A stretch of 64,000 nt of DNA from Leucobacter soli (GCF_910593785.1 NZ_CAJVAP010000012.1:1-64000); one strand, 5' to 3'. Counted from the stretch's first letter, positions 24,489 through 33,278 are shown. Notes: generated from the sequence alone by a model not told the origin. Program-made: numbers and translations.

Positions 24489-25613
24489 ATGCCTATGCCG
24501 AAGCACCTGAAGCCCTGCCCGTTCTTCGACCGCGTGCCAGCCGACCTCACCGAGGACGAGTGGACGGACGTCGCCGGCCAGGCGACGCCTGAACGCATCA
24601 CCGGCACCGAGGCCGAGTACCGCGCGTTCCGCACCGGCGTCGGCATGATCGACTTCTCCATGCTCCCGAAATGGGAGATCACCGGCCCCGGGGCGATCGA
24701 CGTCCTGAACGCGGTCTTCAGCCGCAACGTGTCGGCACTCGCACCCGGCAGCATCGCCTACGGCGTCGTCGTCCGCGAGGACGGCACCATGATGGACGAC
24801 TGCACCGTACTCATCTACGGCGACGACCACGTGCGCCTCACCGGCGGCAACTGGGAGGTCGAGGACGTGATCCGCTCCTACCTCACCCCGGAGACCTCGC
24901 TCACCGAGCTGCGCAGCACGATCGCAACTCTCTCGGTGCAGGGCCCGAAGAGCCGCGAGACGCTCCAGAAGCTCACCGCCACCGACCTGAGCAACGAGGC
25001 CTTCCCGTACTACACCTTCCAGACCGGAGTCGACCTCGCCGGCATCCCCGCCCACATCAACCGCATGGGCTTCACCGCCGAGCTCGGCTACGAGGTCATG
25101 GTGCCGATCGAGCGCGCGCTCGACCTCTGGGACGCGGTCGCCGAGGCCGGCGCCGAGTTCGGTGCGATCGGCTGCGGCGGCGGAGCGCTCATGATGGTCC
25201 GTGTCGAAGCCGGCATGGTCATGGGAGACCTCGAGTACGACGCCGAGACGACGCCGTTCGAATGCCGGATGGGCTGGTCGGTCGACCTCGACAAGAAGCA
25301 GTTCCACGGTCGCGACGCGCTCGTCGCGCTCAAGGACCGGGCCAGGCGGACCGTCGCCTCGATCGTCGTCGACGGCGAGCCGGAGGGCCTGGACGAGGCC
25401 CCGCTCTTCGACGGCGACGTCGAGGTCGGCTTCATCACCATGGCCGTCCCCTCCCCCGAACTCGGCGGACGCACGCTGGCGCTCGCCCGCGTCGCCAAGG
25501 GGCACGCTGCCAAAGGCAACGGCTTGTCCGTCCGCGCCGACGGCGGCGACCATGCCGCAGAGGTGGTCGCGACCCCGGTCTACGACCCGCAGCGTCTGAA
25601 GGTCCGCTCGTGA
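24489..25613 (+). CDS. Aminomethyltransferase (GcvT)-like folate-dependent protein, candidate demethylase
   Basis: 374 residues from ATG at 24489, with GAGGAG ten bases upstream; a second ATG is at 24495. The GcvT fold is shown by the folate-binding N-terminal region (GMIDFSMLPKWEITG), the conserved acidic segment EDGTMMDDCTV and C-terminal MRVEAG-like and GCRMG-like elements. Relatives include glycine-cleavage T protein, DMSP demethylase DmdA, sarcosine/dimethylglycine oxidoreductase domains and the aryl O-demethylases LigM/DesA, all of which move a one-carbon unit to tetrahydrofolate. There are no glycine-cleavage P or H genes nearby, so a catabolic demethylase is more likely. It overlaps purU by four bases (GTGA), which fits recycling of C1-folate. 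Confidence 0.85.
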   Translation: MPMPKHLKPCPFFDRVPADLTEDEWTDVAGQATPERITGTEAEYRAFRTGVGMIDFSMLPKWEITGPGAIDVLNAVFSRNVSALAPGSIAYGVVVREDGTMMDDCTVLIYGDDHVRLTGGNWEVEDVIRSYLTPETSLTELRSTIATLSVQGPKSRETLQKLTATDLSNEAFPYYTFQTGVDLAGIPAHINRMGFTAELGYEVMVPIERALDLWDAVAEAGAEFGAIGCGGGALMMVRVEAGMVMGDLEYDAETTPFECRMGWSVDLDKKQFHGRDALVALKDRARRTVASIVVDGEPEGLDEAPLFDGDVEVGFITMAVPSPELGGRTLALARVAKGHAAKGNGLSVRADGGDHAAEVVATPVYDPQRLKVRS

Positions 25614-26482
25614 GCGCCGCGCAGACCGCCCGCGAGCTGGTGACCCACGTCCTGACCCTGCGCTGCACCGACGAGCCCGGAATCGTCGCCGCGGTGTCGC
25701 AGACGATCTTCTCCCACGGCGCCAACATCGTCGACAGCGCGCAGTACGCGCACGAACGCAGCCAGACGTTCACGCTGCGCATGGAGATCGATGTGCCGGC
25801 CGATGCCGCCACCCGCTTCGACACGGACCTGCGCAGCGAGCTCGCCCGATTCGACCCGATCCTCTCGCTCCGCCGGAAGGCCGAGCTGCGGCGCGTGATC
25901 CTCATGGTGAGCAAGGCCGACCACTGCCTCTGGGATCTGCTCTACCACTGGCAGGCGGGCGACCTGCCCGTCGACATCGTCGCGGTCGTCTCGAACCACG
26001 AGACGCTGAAGCCGCTCGTCGAGCCGCACGGCATCCCGTTCCACCTGCTGCCGATCACCCCCGACACGAAGGTCGAACAGGAGGCGAAGCTGCGCGCGCT
26101 CGTGGCCGATACCGGCGCCGATTTCATCGTGCTGGCGCGCTACATGCAGATCCTGAGCGACGACTTCTGCTCGCGCTACCCCGGGCGGATCATCAACATC
26201 CACCATTCGTTCCTGCCCGGCTTCAAGGGCGCCAAGCCCTACCACCAGGCCTACGACCGCGGGGTGAAGCTCATCGGGGCGACGGCGCACTACGTGACGA
26301 GCGACCTCGATGAGGGGCCGATCATCGAACAGGATGTGGTGCGCATCTCGCACCGCCACCTCGAGGACGACCTCGTCAAGATGGGCCGCGATGTCGAGCG
26401 CCGCGTGCTGACCCGCGCCGTGCGTCTGCACGCCGAGGACCGCGTCATGCTGACCGGGCACCGCACCGTCATCTTCGACTGA
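25610..26482 (+). CDS. purU: Formyltetrahydrofolate deformylase
   Basis: 290 residues from GTG at 25610 overlapping the previous stop. An N-terminal ACT domain (residues 10-90, LRCTDEPGIVAAVS) precedes a formyltransferase-fold catalytic domain with NIHHSFLPGFKGAKPYHQA and the conserved Asp in TSDLDEGPIIEQD. It hydrolyses 10-formyl-THF to formate and THF. Coupling to a GcvT-like demethylase suggests that it regenerates free folate when C1 units are in excess, as purU does next to the methylaminobutyrate oxidase in the Arthrobacter nicotine plasmid. Confidence 0.93.
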   Translation: MSAAQTARELVTHVLTLRCTDEPGIVAAVSQTIFSHGANIVDSAQYAHERSQTFTLRMEIDVPADAATRFDTDLRSELARFDPILSLRRKAELRRVILMVSKADHCLWDLLYHWQAGDLPVDIVAVVSNHETLKPLVEPHGIPFHLLPITPDTKVEQEAKLRALVADTGADFIVLARYMQILSDDFCSRYPGRIINIHHSFLPGFKGAKPYHQAYDRGVKLIGATAHYVTSDLDEGPIIEQDVVRISHRHLEDDLVKMGRDVERRVLTRAVRLHAEDRVMLTGHRTVIFD

Positions 26483-26599
26483 GCCGCCGCCACCCGGGGG
26501 CCGCGTCAACACTGGGAGTCGGCCCGCGTGCTGCCGCTCACCCCTGGGTGCGGCCGGCAGGCCGTGGGCCGGGTGCGGGGCCGGCGCAGCGTGAGAAGT

Positions 26600-26682
26600 C
26601 TGCACAGCGTCAGCTATCGGCACAGCGTCAGCTGTTTTTCGAAGTTCTCACTGACGCTGCGCAGATAGCCGACGCTGCGCAG
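26600..26682. repeat. Long palindromic repeat, copy 1 (left of DUF559 gene)
   Basis: Arms 26600-26631 and 26651-26682 pair at 28 of 32 positions around a 19-base loop. Each arm holds two tandem units of the form CTGCRCAGCGTCRG. Further degenerate units lie outside the arms (26585-26596 and 26706-26719). The same structure, in the same orientation, is found at 27695-27776 on the other side of the DUF559 gene; no other copy was noticed in the window. It resembles REP/BIME-type repeats. It may also act as the terminator of purU. Confidence 0.8.
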
Positions 26683-26749
26683 GTGGCTGCCACCGCGCAT
26701 ATCTCCGACGCCGTGCAGACAGTGCAGGCACCGCGGTCACGCGCAGCAC

Positions 26750-27562
26750 TCAGGCGGCGAGGTGCAACCCTTGGGAGATCGCGTCCATGATGAGTTGCTG
26801 CACGTTCGGCCAGTCGCGCATCACCTGCGTGTAGCCGATTCGGATGACTTCGTACCCGCGCAGTCTCAGCTCTGCATCGTGCCGATTGTCCGCCATGCGC
26901 TGCGCCCCGGAATGCTGACTCCCATCGATCTGCAGCACCAAACGCTCTCCGATCAGGAAGTCGACGCGATGACCGTGCACCCACGCCTGCGCCACGATCC
27001 TCACCCTGAGCCAGGCCAGCCTGGTGCGCACATACGATTCGAGGCCCGAGTCGGCGAAGCGGTTGCTCGCCGCGAGCACATCCTTCGCCACTCCGGCGAA
27101 GGGCAGGCGTGAAAGCACCAGCCACTCGACCAAGCCGTTGTTCAGCGCCGAGTCCCAGATCGCGACGGCCTCCTCGAACGGCTGGCAGCGAGCGACCGCA
27201 TCGAGCACGTTCGCGAGCGGATCCTCGAGCGCATCGGGGTCGCGCTGCACCAGCGGGGTGCGCCAGTGCAGCACCCCCGACGGGCGGCTCCTGGCCCCGC
27301 TTTCGCGGACGGCGAAATGCCTGACCGGTTCGCTGCGCACCCAGAGCCCGAGGCGATTCGCCTGAGTGATGCAGCCGAGCAGCACGCCGTGCCGCGCTGC
27401 GAGCAGCAGTCCCGGGTCGGCGGAAGGCTTCGCCACCCACCCCCGTCGCGGGCGGATCAGCCGCCCTGTCTCGAGAGCTTCGGCGATGCGATGTCTGCTC
27501 CATCCTTGAGCGATCAACGAGGATGTGCGGGCGACGCCTTGGGTGCCGAGCGGGTCGATCAT
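26750..27562 (-). CDS. DUF559 domain protein (PD-(D/E)XK nuclease-like) with AbiEi-like N-terminus
   Basis: 270 residues from ATG at 27562 (ATG at 27595 is an alternative adding 11 residues). The N-terminal 50 residues look like the winged-helix of AbiEi-type antitoxins (GVARTSSLIAQGWSRHRIAEALETG). The C-terminal 110 residues match DUF559: VDFLIGERLVLQIDGSQHS supplies the D...Q-x-D pattern of PD-(D/E)XK folds, followed by RGYEVIRIGYTQVM. Relatives include Vsr-like nucleases, but most actinobacterial members are uncharacterised. No partner toxin is adjacent. It is closely flanked on both sides by a palindromic repeat in direct orientation. Confidence 0.75.
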   Translation of the reverse strand: MIDPLGTQGVARTSSLIAQGWSRHRIAEALETGRLIRPRRGWVAKPSADPGLLLAARHGVLLGCITQANRLGLWVRSEPVRHFAVRESGARSRPSGVLHWRTPLVQRDPDALEDPLANVLDAVARCQPFEEAVAIWDSALNNGLVEWLVLSRLPFAGVAKDVLAASNRFADSGLESYVRTRLAWLRVRIVAQAWVHGHRVDFLIGERLVLQIDGSQHSGAQRMADNRHDAELRLRGYEVIRIGYTQVMRDWPNVQQLIMDAISQGLHLAA

Positions 27563-27694
27563 CCTCTTACTCTGCAGCCTCCGAGCTCGGCACATCGGGG
27601 CCTTCAGCGAATCTGTGGAGAAGTCGCGTTCGTGCCTGCTTGTGGGGGCCGAACAAGACCGGGTGCATTCCTTCGGCTCGCCTCGCTCGGCGGC

Positions 27695-27776
27695 AACGCA
27701 GCGTCAGCTTTCTGCACGGCGTCAGCTGTTCTTCGAGAATCTAGCTGACGCTGTGCAGGTTCCTGACGCTGTGCAG
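27695..27776. repeat. Long palindromic repeat, copy 2 (right of DUF559 gene)
   Basis: Left arm 27695-27727 contains CGCAGCGTCAGCT and CTGCACGGCGTCAGCT. Right arm 27743-27776 contains AGCTGACGCTGTGCAG and CTGACGCTGTGCAG. The loop is 15 bases. It matches the copy at 26600-26682 in unit sequence, unit order, loop sequence (GTTCTTCGA versus GTTTTTCGA) and orientation. It sits between the start of the DUF559 gene and the end of the ABC ATPase gene at 27806. Confidence 0.8.
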
Positions 27777-27805
27777 AAAACCGGCGCGGATGCCTGAGGC
27801 GGATC

Positions 27806-28999
27806 TCAGCCGGCCGCGACCGCGCTCAGCGTCGACGTGAGGGTTGCCTCGCCGCCCTCGGCCAGGACGACCGCCTCCTCCGTTCGCCACCAGACCTCCA
27901 CGGCGTCGCCCGGTCGCAGCCCGGCGTTGCCGTCCGGCCCTGCGGCGCTCTCGCTCTGCCGCGAGGTCAGCGTCCCGATGCCCGGCACCTCGAGGCTCAC
28001 GCGCAGCGAGGATCCCAGGTAGGTCGCACCGCGCACCGTGGCGGCCGTGCGCGGGGCGCCGACGGGCGCCTCGCCGATCCGCACGTGCTCCGGGCGCACC
28101 ATCAGGCAGGCCCTGCCTGCCGAGGCATCCAGGCCCTCGGAGGCGACGCCCGCGAAGACGCCGGCCGGGGTCTCGACGGAGACGATCCCGGGGGCACCGG
28201 CAGCGTCGCCGGAGCCGGAGGGGACCGCGGCGAGCGCACCCCGAACGATGTTCGACTCGCCCATGAAGGTGGCGACGAAGAGCGTGGCGGGCCTGGCGTA
28301 GAGGTCGCGCCCCGAGCCGATCTGCTCGATCCGGCCCTCGTTGTAGATCGCGATGCGGTCGCTCATCGCGAGGGCTTCCTCCTGGTCGTGCGTCACGTAG
28401 ACGACGGTCACCCCGAGCGAGCGAGCGAGGTGCACGATCTCCTCCTGCAGCACCTCGCGCAACTTCTTGTCGAGTGCGCCGAGCGGTTCGTCCATGAGCA
28501 GGAGCTTCGCCCCGAACACGAAGGCGCGCGCCAGCGCGACGCGCTGCTGCTGCCCTCCCGAGAGCTGCGCGGGCTTGCGGTCGGAGAACTTCGCGAGATG
28601 CACCTGCTCGAGCGCCGCACGAACCCGGCTCTCGGCCTCGCGGCGCGGGACCCCGCGCATCTTCAGCGGGAAGGCGACGTTCTGCGCGACGGTCATGTGC
28701 GGGAACAGCGCGTAGTTCTGGAATACCACGCCGATGTCGCGCTTGTGCGTGGGCACCGAGGCGAGGTCCCGGCCGCCCAGCGCGATGGTGCCGCTGTCGG
28801 GATCCGAGAACCCCGCGATCATCTGCAGCGTCGTCGTCTTGCCGCTGCCCGAGGGGCCGAGCAGCGAGACGAACTCGCCCTCGGCGATCGTGAGCGAGAC
28901 GTCGTCGACGGCGGGAGCGCCTCCGAAGCTCTTGGTGACGCCGTTCACGCGGAGGAACTCCGCGTCGCCGGGAGTGGTCTGCGTCGTCGGCTCACCCAT
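27806..28999 (-). CDS. Spermidine/putrescine-type ABC transporter ATPase (PotA-like)
   Basis: 397 residues. Walker A GPSGSGKTT, VFQNYALFPHMTV, signature LSGGQQQR and Walker B LLLMDEPLGALD are followed by a C-terminal TOBE-type regulatory domain (about residues 270-390). Overlaps the upstream permease by 8 bases. Last gene of a PotD-B-C-A-like operon; such systems carry polyamines, opines, ferric ions or other small organic ligands. Confidence 0.94.
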   Translation of the reverse strand: MGEPTTQTTPGDAEFLRVNGVTKSFGGAPAVDDVSLTIAEGEFVSLLGPSGSGKTTTLQMIAGFSDPDSGTIALGGRDLASVPTHKRDIGVVFQNYALFPHMTVAQNVAFPLKMRGVPRREAESRVRAALEQVHLAKFSDRKPAQLSGGQQQRVALARAFVFGAKLLLMDEPLGALDKKLREVLQEEIVHLARSLGVTVVYVTHDQEEALAMSDRIAIYNEGRIEQIGSGRDLYARPATLFVATFMGESNIVRGALAAVPSGSGDAAGAPGIVSVETPAGVFAGVASEGLDASAGRACLMVRPEHVRIGEAPVGAPRTAATVRGATYLGSSLRVSLEVPGIGTLTSRQSESAAGPDGNAGLRPGDAVEVWWRTEEAVVLAEGGEATLTSTLSAVAAG

Positions 29000-29810
29000 C
29001 GGTGACCGCCTTTCCGATCCGTCCGTTGCGCCGCCGCACTCGGATCACCACGAAGGCGACCACGAGGACGAAGGTGCTCAGGGATACGAGCATCGTGGAG
29101 ACGGCGACGACGGTCGGATCCGACACGTTGCGCACCTGGTTCCACATGTGCACGGGCAGCGTGGTGTACTGCGGCCCGGTGATGAAGAGCGAGACGATCA
29201 TCTCGTCCCACGAGGTCGCGAAACCGTAGACGGCCGCGATCATGACGCCCGGCAGGAGCGGCGGGAGCACCGCGTGACGGAACACCTGGAGCGGACCGGC
29301 TCCGAGGCTCTGCGCCGCCAGCTCGACGTTGCGGTCGAGGGTCTGCGCGCTCGCGAGGATCGAGATCACCACGAGCGGCAGCGCGAGCACCGTATGCGCC
29401 GCCACGAGGCCGGGCAGGGATCGGGTGATGCCGATCGCCGCCATGAAGCCGAAGGTGCCGATGGCCGTGATGATGGGCGGCACGACCGCGGGGCCGAGCA
29501 CGAGCGCGTTCGCGACGCCGAGCAGGCGGGATCGCGATCGGGCGAGCATCATCGCGATCGGCAGGCCGAGCACGACCGAGAGCACCATCGTGCAGAGCCC
29601 GATCGTCAGGGAGTGCTGCGCGGCCGACATCCACTGCCGCGAATCGAAGAAGCTCTCGTACCACTGCAGAGAGAAGCCCTGCGGCGGGAATACGAGGTTG
29701 CGCCCCTCGGTGAACGACATCGGGATCAGGATCAGCGCCGGCGCCGCGAGGAGCAGCCCCACCAGCACGCCGACGGTCCAGAGGAAGGCCGTCGGCTTCT
29801 GCGGCCTCAT
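28992..29810 (-). CDS. ABC transporter permease (PotC-like)
   Basis: 272 residues from ATG at 29810, overlapping the stop of the PotB-like gene (ATGA). Six membrane spans; the conserved coupling loop reads EAA-like AAQSLGAGPLQVFRHAVLPPLLPG. The segment SFTEGRNLVFPPQGFSLQWYESFF is typical of the periplasmic loop in PotC-type permeases. Confidence 0.93.
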   Translation of the reverse strand: MRPQKPTAFLWTVGVLVGLLLAAPALILIPMSFTEGRNLVFPPQGFSLQWYESFFDSRQWMSAAQHSLTIGLCTMVLSVVLGLPIAMMLARSRSRLLGVANALVLGPAVVPPIITAIGTFGFMAAIGITRSLPGLVAAHTVLALPLVVISILASAQTLDRNVELAAQSLGAGPLQVFRHAVLPPLLPGVMIAAVYGFATSWDEMIVSLFITGPQYTTLPVHMWNQVRNVSDPTVVAVSTMLVSLSTFVLVVAFVVIRVRRRNGRIGKAVTDG

Positions 29811-30682
29811 CGTCCGCCCACCATCTCGCGGATGCGCACGAAGCGGCTGCCGAGGCCGAGCAGCAGCGCGGTGATGGCGAGCAGCACGGTGGCCATCGCG
29901 GCGGCGAGGCCGAGCTGGTTGCGGCCGATCAGGTCGACGATCAGCTTCGAGAGCATGCTGCCGTCGGTGCCGCCGAGGATGGCGGGCACGATGAAGAAGC
30001 CGAGGGCGGTCACGAAGACGAGCAGCCCGCCCGACATGAGGCCGGGGAAGGTCTGCGGCAGGAACACTCGGAAGAACGCCTGCACGGGCGTCGCCCCGAG
30101 GCTGCGTGCCGCCGGTATCAGTTCGGGCCGTACGCGCAGCATGACCGAGAACAGCGGGAGGATCATGAACGGCAGCAGGATCTGGGTCATGCCCACCGTC
30201 ACGCCGAAGGTGTTGCGGATCAGCGGCAGCGGTGCATCGATGAGGCCGAGCGACTGCAGCACCGTGTTGATCACGCCGGTGTCCTGCAGCCAGGTCTGCA
30301 GCGCGACGCTGCGGACGAGGAAGCTCGTCCACACGGGCAGCAGCACGACGCCGATGAGCACGATCCGGGCGAGGCTCCCGACCCGGCTCATGAGGTACGC
30401 GTACGGGTAGCCGAGCAGCGCGCAGCTGACCGTCACCATCGCGGCGATCTGGAACGTCTGGCCGAGGATCGCGACGTAGCCGCTGCTCGAGAAGAAGGCC
30501 GAGTAGTTCGCGAGGAGCGGATCCCCGAGGCTCTTCATGAGCACCTGGATCAGCGGCCAGACGAAGAACACGCCGAGAAAGGCCAGCCCCGGCAGGCTGG
30601 CGAGGGCCCAGCCGTCGAGCCTCCGGCGCGGCCGGGGTCGCGCGGTGCGCGCGACCCCGGCCGAAGCGGGGGCAGATGTCAC
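29807..30682 (-). CDS. ABC transporter permease (PotB-like)
   Basis: 291 residues from GTG at 30682, overlapping the binding-protein stop (GTGA). Six membrane spans and the coupling loop AARSLGATPVQAFFRVFLPQTFPG. Forms the channel with the PotC-like protein. Upstream readable frame belongs to the complement of the binding-protein gene. Confidence 0.93.
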   Translation of the reverse strand: MTSAPASAGVARTARPRPRRRLDGWALASLPGLAFLGVFFVWPLIQVLMKSLGDPLLANYSAFFSSSGYVAILGQTFQIAAMVTVSCALLGYPYAYLMSRVGSLARIVLIGVVLLPVWTSFLVRSVALQTWLQDTGVINTVLQSLGLIDAPLPLIRNTFGVTVGMTQILLPFMILPLFSVMLRVRPELIPAARSLGATPVQAFFRVFLPQTFPGLMSGGLLVFVTALGFFIVPAILGGTDGSMLSKLIVDLIGRNQLGLAAAMATVLLAITALLLGLGSRFVRIREMVGGR

Positions 30683-31758
30683 TGCTGCAGCCAGTCCTGG
30701 AAGGTCGCGTTCACGTCGCCGAAGCTGTCGTCCCAGTAGGCGTCGTCCATCGTCACGGCGGTGTCGAGGTGCTCGGTCGGCAGCCACGGCGCGATCTCGG
30801 CGGGCACGTCGACCGAGGATCCCTCGGTTCCGGGGCCGACCGGGTAGTGCAGGCTGATGTTCGCGTTGTTCGCGGGGTCGGAGATCCAGGCGACGAGCTG
30901 CTGCGCCGCGTCGAGGTTCTTCGTGCCCTTGGGGATCACGGTGTAGTTGCCGATCGTGAGCACGTTGTGCCACTGGGCCTGCACCGGTGCGCCGTTCACG
31001 ACGTTCAGCTGGTAGGCGCGGGGAGAGAACACGAGCGAGAACACCGTCTCCCCGCTGGTCAGCAGCTCCTCGGACTGCGTGCCGCTCTCCCACCAGATGA
31101 TGTCGTCCTTGATCGTGTCGAGCTTCGCGATCGCGCGATCCACGTCGAGCGGGTACAGCTCCTCGGGCGCGACGCCGTCGGCGAGGAGTGCCGCTTCGAT
31201 GGTGCCGCCCGACACCCAGGCCGGGAAGCCGCGCTTGCCGGGGAACTTCTCGGTGTCGAAGAAGTCGGCCCAGTTCTGCGGCTCGCCGCCGGCCTTCTCG
31301 GTGTTGTAGGCGAACACCATGGCGCTCGTGTTCTGCGCGACGCGCCACTCGGTGTTGATGAGACCGGCCGCGGGGTTGTCGCACGTGGTGACGACGGTGC
31401 AGTCGATGGACTCGAGCCATTCCGAGGTGCTCTCGAGGCCGTTCTCACCCGAGGTATCGACGACATCCCAGATCACGTCGCCGGACTCGACCATGGTCTG
31501 CAGCTTGCCGAAGTCGTAGGCGTCGAACACCACCTCGATGCCGGTCTCCTCCGTGAATGCGTCGAGCCAGGCCGCTCGCTGCGCCTCCTCGTAGGCGCCG
31601 CCGAAGGTGGCGAACGTCAGCGTGGTGGTGCCGCCGCCGGAGCCCCCGTCGTTGCCGGCGTCATCCGCACCGCCCGCGCAGGCGGTGAGCGCGAGCGCCG
31701 CGCTCAGGGCGAGGGCTCCCGCACCCGCGAGGCGCCGTCGCATCGTTCGTTCCGTCAT
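30679..31758 (-). CDS. ABC transporter substrate-binding lipoprotein (PotD-like)
   Basis: 359 residues, with AAAGGAGAAG before the ATG. A basic N-terminus and signal peptide end in lipobox LTAC (Cys27). The mature part is an extracellular solute-binding protein of the PotD/ferric-binding type (FATFGGAYEEAQRAAW, FAYNTEKAGGEPQNW). In some relatives the segment GGAYEEA begins a ligand pocket for small carboxylic or amine compounds. First gene of the operon; the preceding AT-rich patch (31810-31835) looks like its promoter. Confidence 0.92.
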   Translation of the reverse strand: MTERTMRRRLAGAGALALSAALALTACAGGADDAGNDGGSGGGTTTLTFATFGGAYEEAQRAAWLDAFTEETGIEVVFDAYDFGKLQTMVESGDVIWDVVDTSGENGLESTSEWLESIDCTVVTTCDNPAAGLINTEWRVAQNTSAMVFAYNTEKAGGEPQNWADFFDTEKFPGKRGFPAWVSGGTIEAALLADGVAPEELYPLDVDRAIAKLDTIKDDIIWWESGTQSEELLTSGETVFSLVFSPRAYQLNVVNGAPVQAQWHNVLTIGNYTVIPKGTKNLDAAQQLVAWISDPANNANISLHYPVGPGTEGSSVDVPAEIAPWLPTEHLDTAVTMDDAYWDDSFGDVNATFQDWLQQ

Positions 31759-31809
31759 GGTCTTCTCCTTTGAAGATGCAGGGCGGCTGGACGGCCGCCC
31801 AAACGTTCC

Positions 31810-31835
31810 TTGTAGTAACCGATAGTAGGATTAAA
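31810..31835. promoter_or_regulatory. AT-rich promoter/operator patch upstream of PotD-like gene
   Basis: TTGTAGTAACC at 31810-31820 followed by GATAGTAGGATTAAAA stands out in GC-rich DNA. The 11-mer TTGTAGTAACC is identical (on the other strand) to 14036-14046 upstream of the FAH operon. On the minus strand TACTAT or TACTAC could serve as a -10 hexamer. The shared 11-mer suggests a common regulator, not identified. Confidence 0.4.
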
Positions 31836-31955
31836 ACACGCTTCCTGCCGGCCGTCCCCCGGATCGTTACCAAGAAGCGACCTCCGCCCGGAACCCCGTC
31901 ATCACGCCGGGCCCAGCCTTCCGGCATCACGGCCTCCGACTCTCGGTCAAGCGGA

Positions 31956-33275
31956 TCATCGCGCCAGGGAGAAGCCCTTCAGATCGAACGATTCGTCTGC
32001 CGCATCCGCCGCGGTCAGTCGCAGACCTCCGGCGAGGATCCTGCGCGCAGCCAGATGATCGGCGGGGCGATTGACGGACTCCACCGCCTGCAGCCCGGCG
32101 TCGGTGAAGCTGAACACCGAGAACCTCCCCGTGCTCGGGTCGCCCCGGACGACGGTCTCGCCGGCAGGCGCGACCAGCCCGGCGATCTGCAGCTTCGCGC
32201 CGCCCTGCTGGGACCAGAACCAGGGCACCTCGGTATACGCGGCTACCGCGGGCGTTGGCACTATCGGCGCCGGCACCGTCGACGCCGATGCCGACGTCGG
32301 CGGACCCTCCCACCGGGACGGATCGACGAGCGCCCGCGCGAGGTACCGCGCCTGCCCCGTCGCGTTCTGCACCGATTCCACGCGGGTCCGCCTCGCCCCG
32401 CCCTCGACCGGGAACGCCGCGCAGTCGCCGATCGCGAAGATCCGCGGGTCCGCGGTCCGGAGCTCAGCATCCACCACGATGCCGCCCGCGACCTCGAGCC
32501 CGGCGGCCGCGGCGAGCTCGCTCCGGGGTTCGACTCCGACCGCGACGAGCACCAGATCGGCGTCGTATCGGCGGCCGGCGAGCGTCACCACCGATGCCCC
32601 TCGCCCCTCGGTCCGGGGTTCGAACCGCGCGATCTCCTCGTGGTCGACGAGCCGCGTGCCGAGCCCCCGGTGGAGCTCGCGGAGGTACTGCTCGACGGGC
32701 GGGGTCACCGACCGGCGCAGGACCCGCGGACCGCGGCCGAGCACCGTGACCTCAATGCCGAGGGACCGCGCCGCGGCGGCGAATTCGAGCCCGATGAAGC
32801 CGGCGCCGATGACGACGACGCTGCGCGCCGCCGCGAGCCGGGCATGGATCGCGGCCGCATCGGCCAGCGTCCGCAACTGGACGACCCCGTCGATCCGGCA
32901 CCCCGGCACCTCGAGGGCGCGGTTCTCGGCTCCGGTCGCGAGGATCAGCCGGTCGTAGCGCAGTCCGGTGCTGCGGTGCTCGTCGCCGTCGAGACGCACC
33001 GTGCGGGCTGCTCGGTCGATCTCCGTCACGCGGCAGCGCCGGAGGTGGTCGATCCGCTGCTCGGCGAAGAACTCCGGCCCGCGGAGCGGCAGCGGCTCCA
33101 GCCGGCCGCCGCCGGAGAGCTCCTTGGAGAGCGGCGGCTTCTGGTACGGATGGTCGGGGTCCTCACCGACGAGGGTGATCGCTCCGACCCATCCCTCGGT
33201 GCGCAGGGAGTCGGCGAGCTGCACCCCAGCATGCCCGTCGCCGACGATCACGATCCGTTCCTGCTCTGCGGGCAT
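31956..33275 (-). CDS. FAD-dependent ferredoxin reductase (putidaredoxin-reductase type)
   Basis: 439 residues. FAD-binding Rossmann motif IVIVGDGHAGVQLAD at the N-terminus, NAD-binding VVVIGAGFIGLEFA near residue 160 and the FAD-contacting IFAIGDCAAFP near residue 300 are intact; the C-terminal reductase domain contains EVPWFWSQQGG. Such proteins pass electrons from NADH to 2Fe-2S ferredoxins serving P450s or dioxygenases. It begins 3 bases after the ferredoxin frame, in a P450-ferredoxin-reductase operon. An Ala/Ser/Pro/Thr-rich insertion lies around residues 325-345. Confidence 0.93.
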   Translation of the reverse strand: MPAEQERIVIVGDGHAGVQLADSLRTEGWVGAITLVGEDPDHPYQKPPLSKELSGGGRLEPLPLRGPEFFAEQRIDHLRRCRVTEIDRAARTVRLDGDEHRSTGLRYDRLILATGAENRALEVPGCRIDGVVQLRTLADAAAIHARLAAARSVVVIGAGFIGLEFAAAARSLGIEVTVLGRGPRVLRRSVTPPVEQYLRELHRGLGTRLVDHEEIARFEPRTEGRGASVVTLAGRRYDADLVLVAVGVEPRSELAAAAGLEVAGGIVVDAELRTADPRIFAIGDCAAFPVEGGARRTRVESVQNATGQARYLARALVDPSRWEGPPTSASASTVPAPIVPTPAVAAYTEVPWFWSQQGGAKLQIAGLVAPAGETVVRGDPSTGRFSVFSFTDAGLQAVESVNRPADHLAARRILAGGLRLTAADAADESFDLKGFSLAR

Positions 33276-33278
33276 GGC

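Noticed and set aside
26548-26790. Short frames inside both palindromic repeats encoding similar peptides (also 27525-27797)
   Set aside because: The similarity comes from the DNA repeat itself; no ribosome binding site and the hairpin dominates the sequence.
26750-27562. DUF559 gene as the antitoxin half of an AbiE-type toxin-antitoxin pair
   Set aside because: Only the N-terminus resembles AbiEi and no nucleotidyltransferase toxin gene is adjacent.
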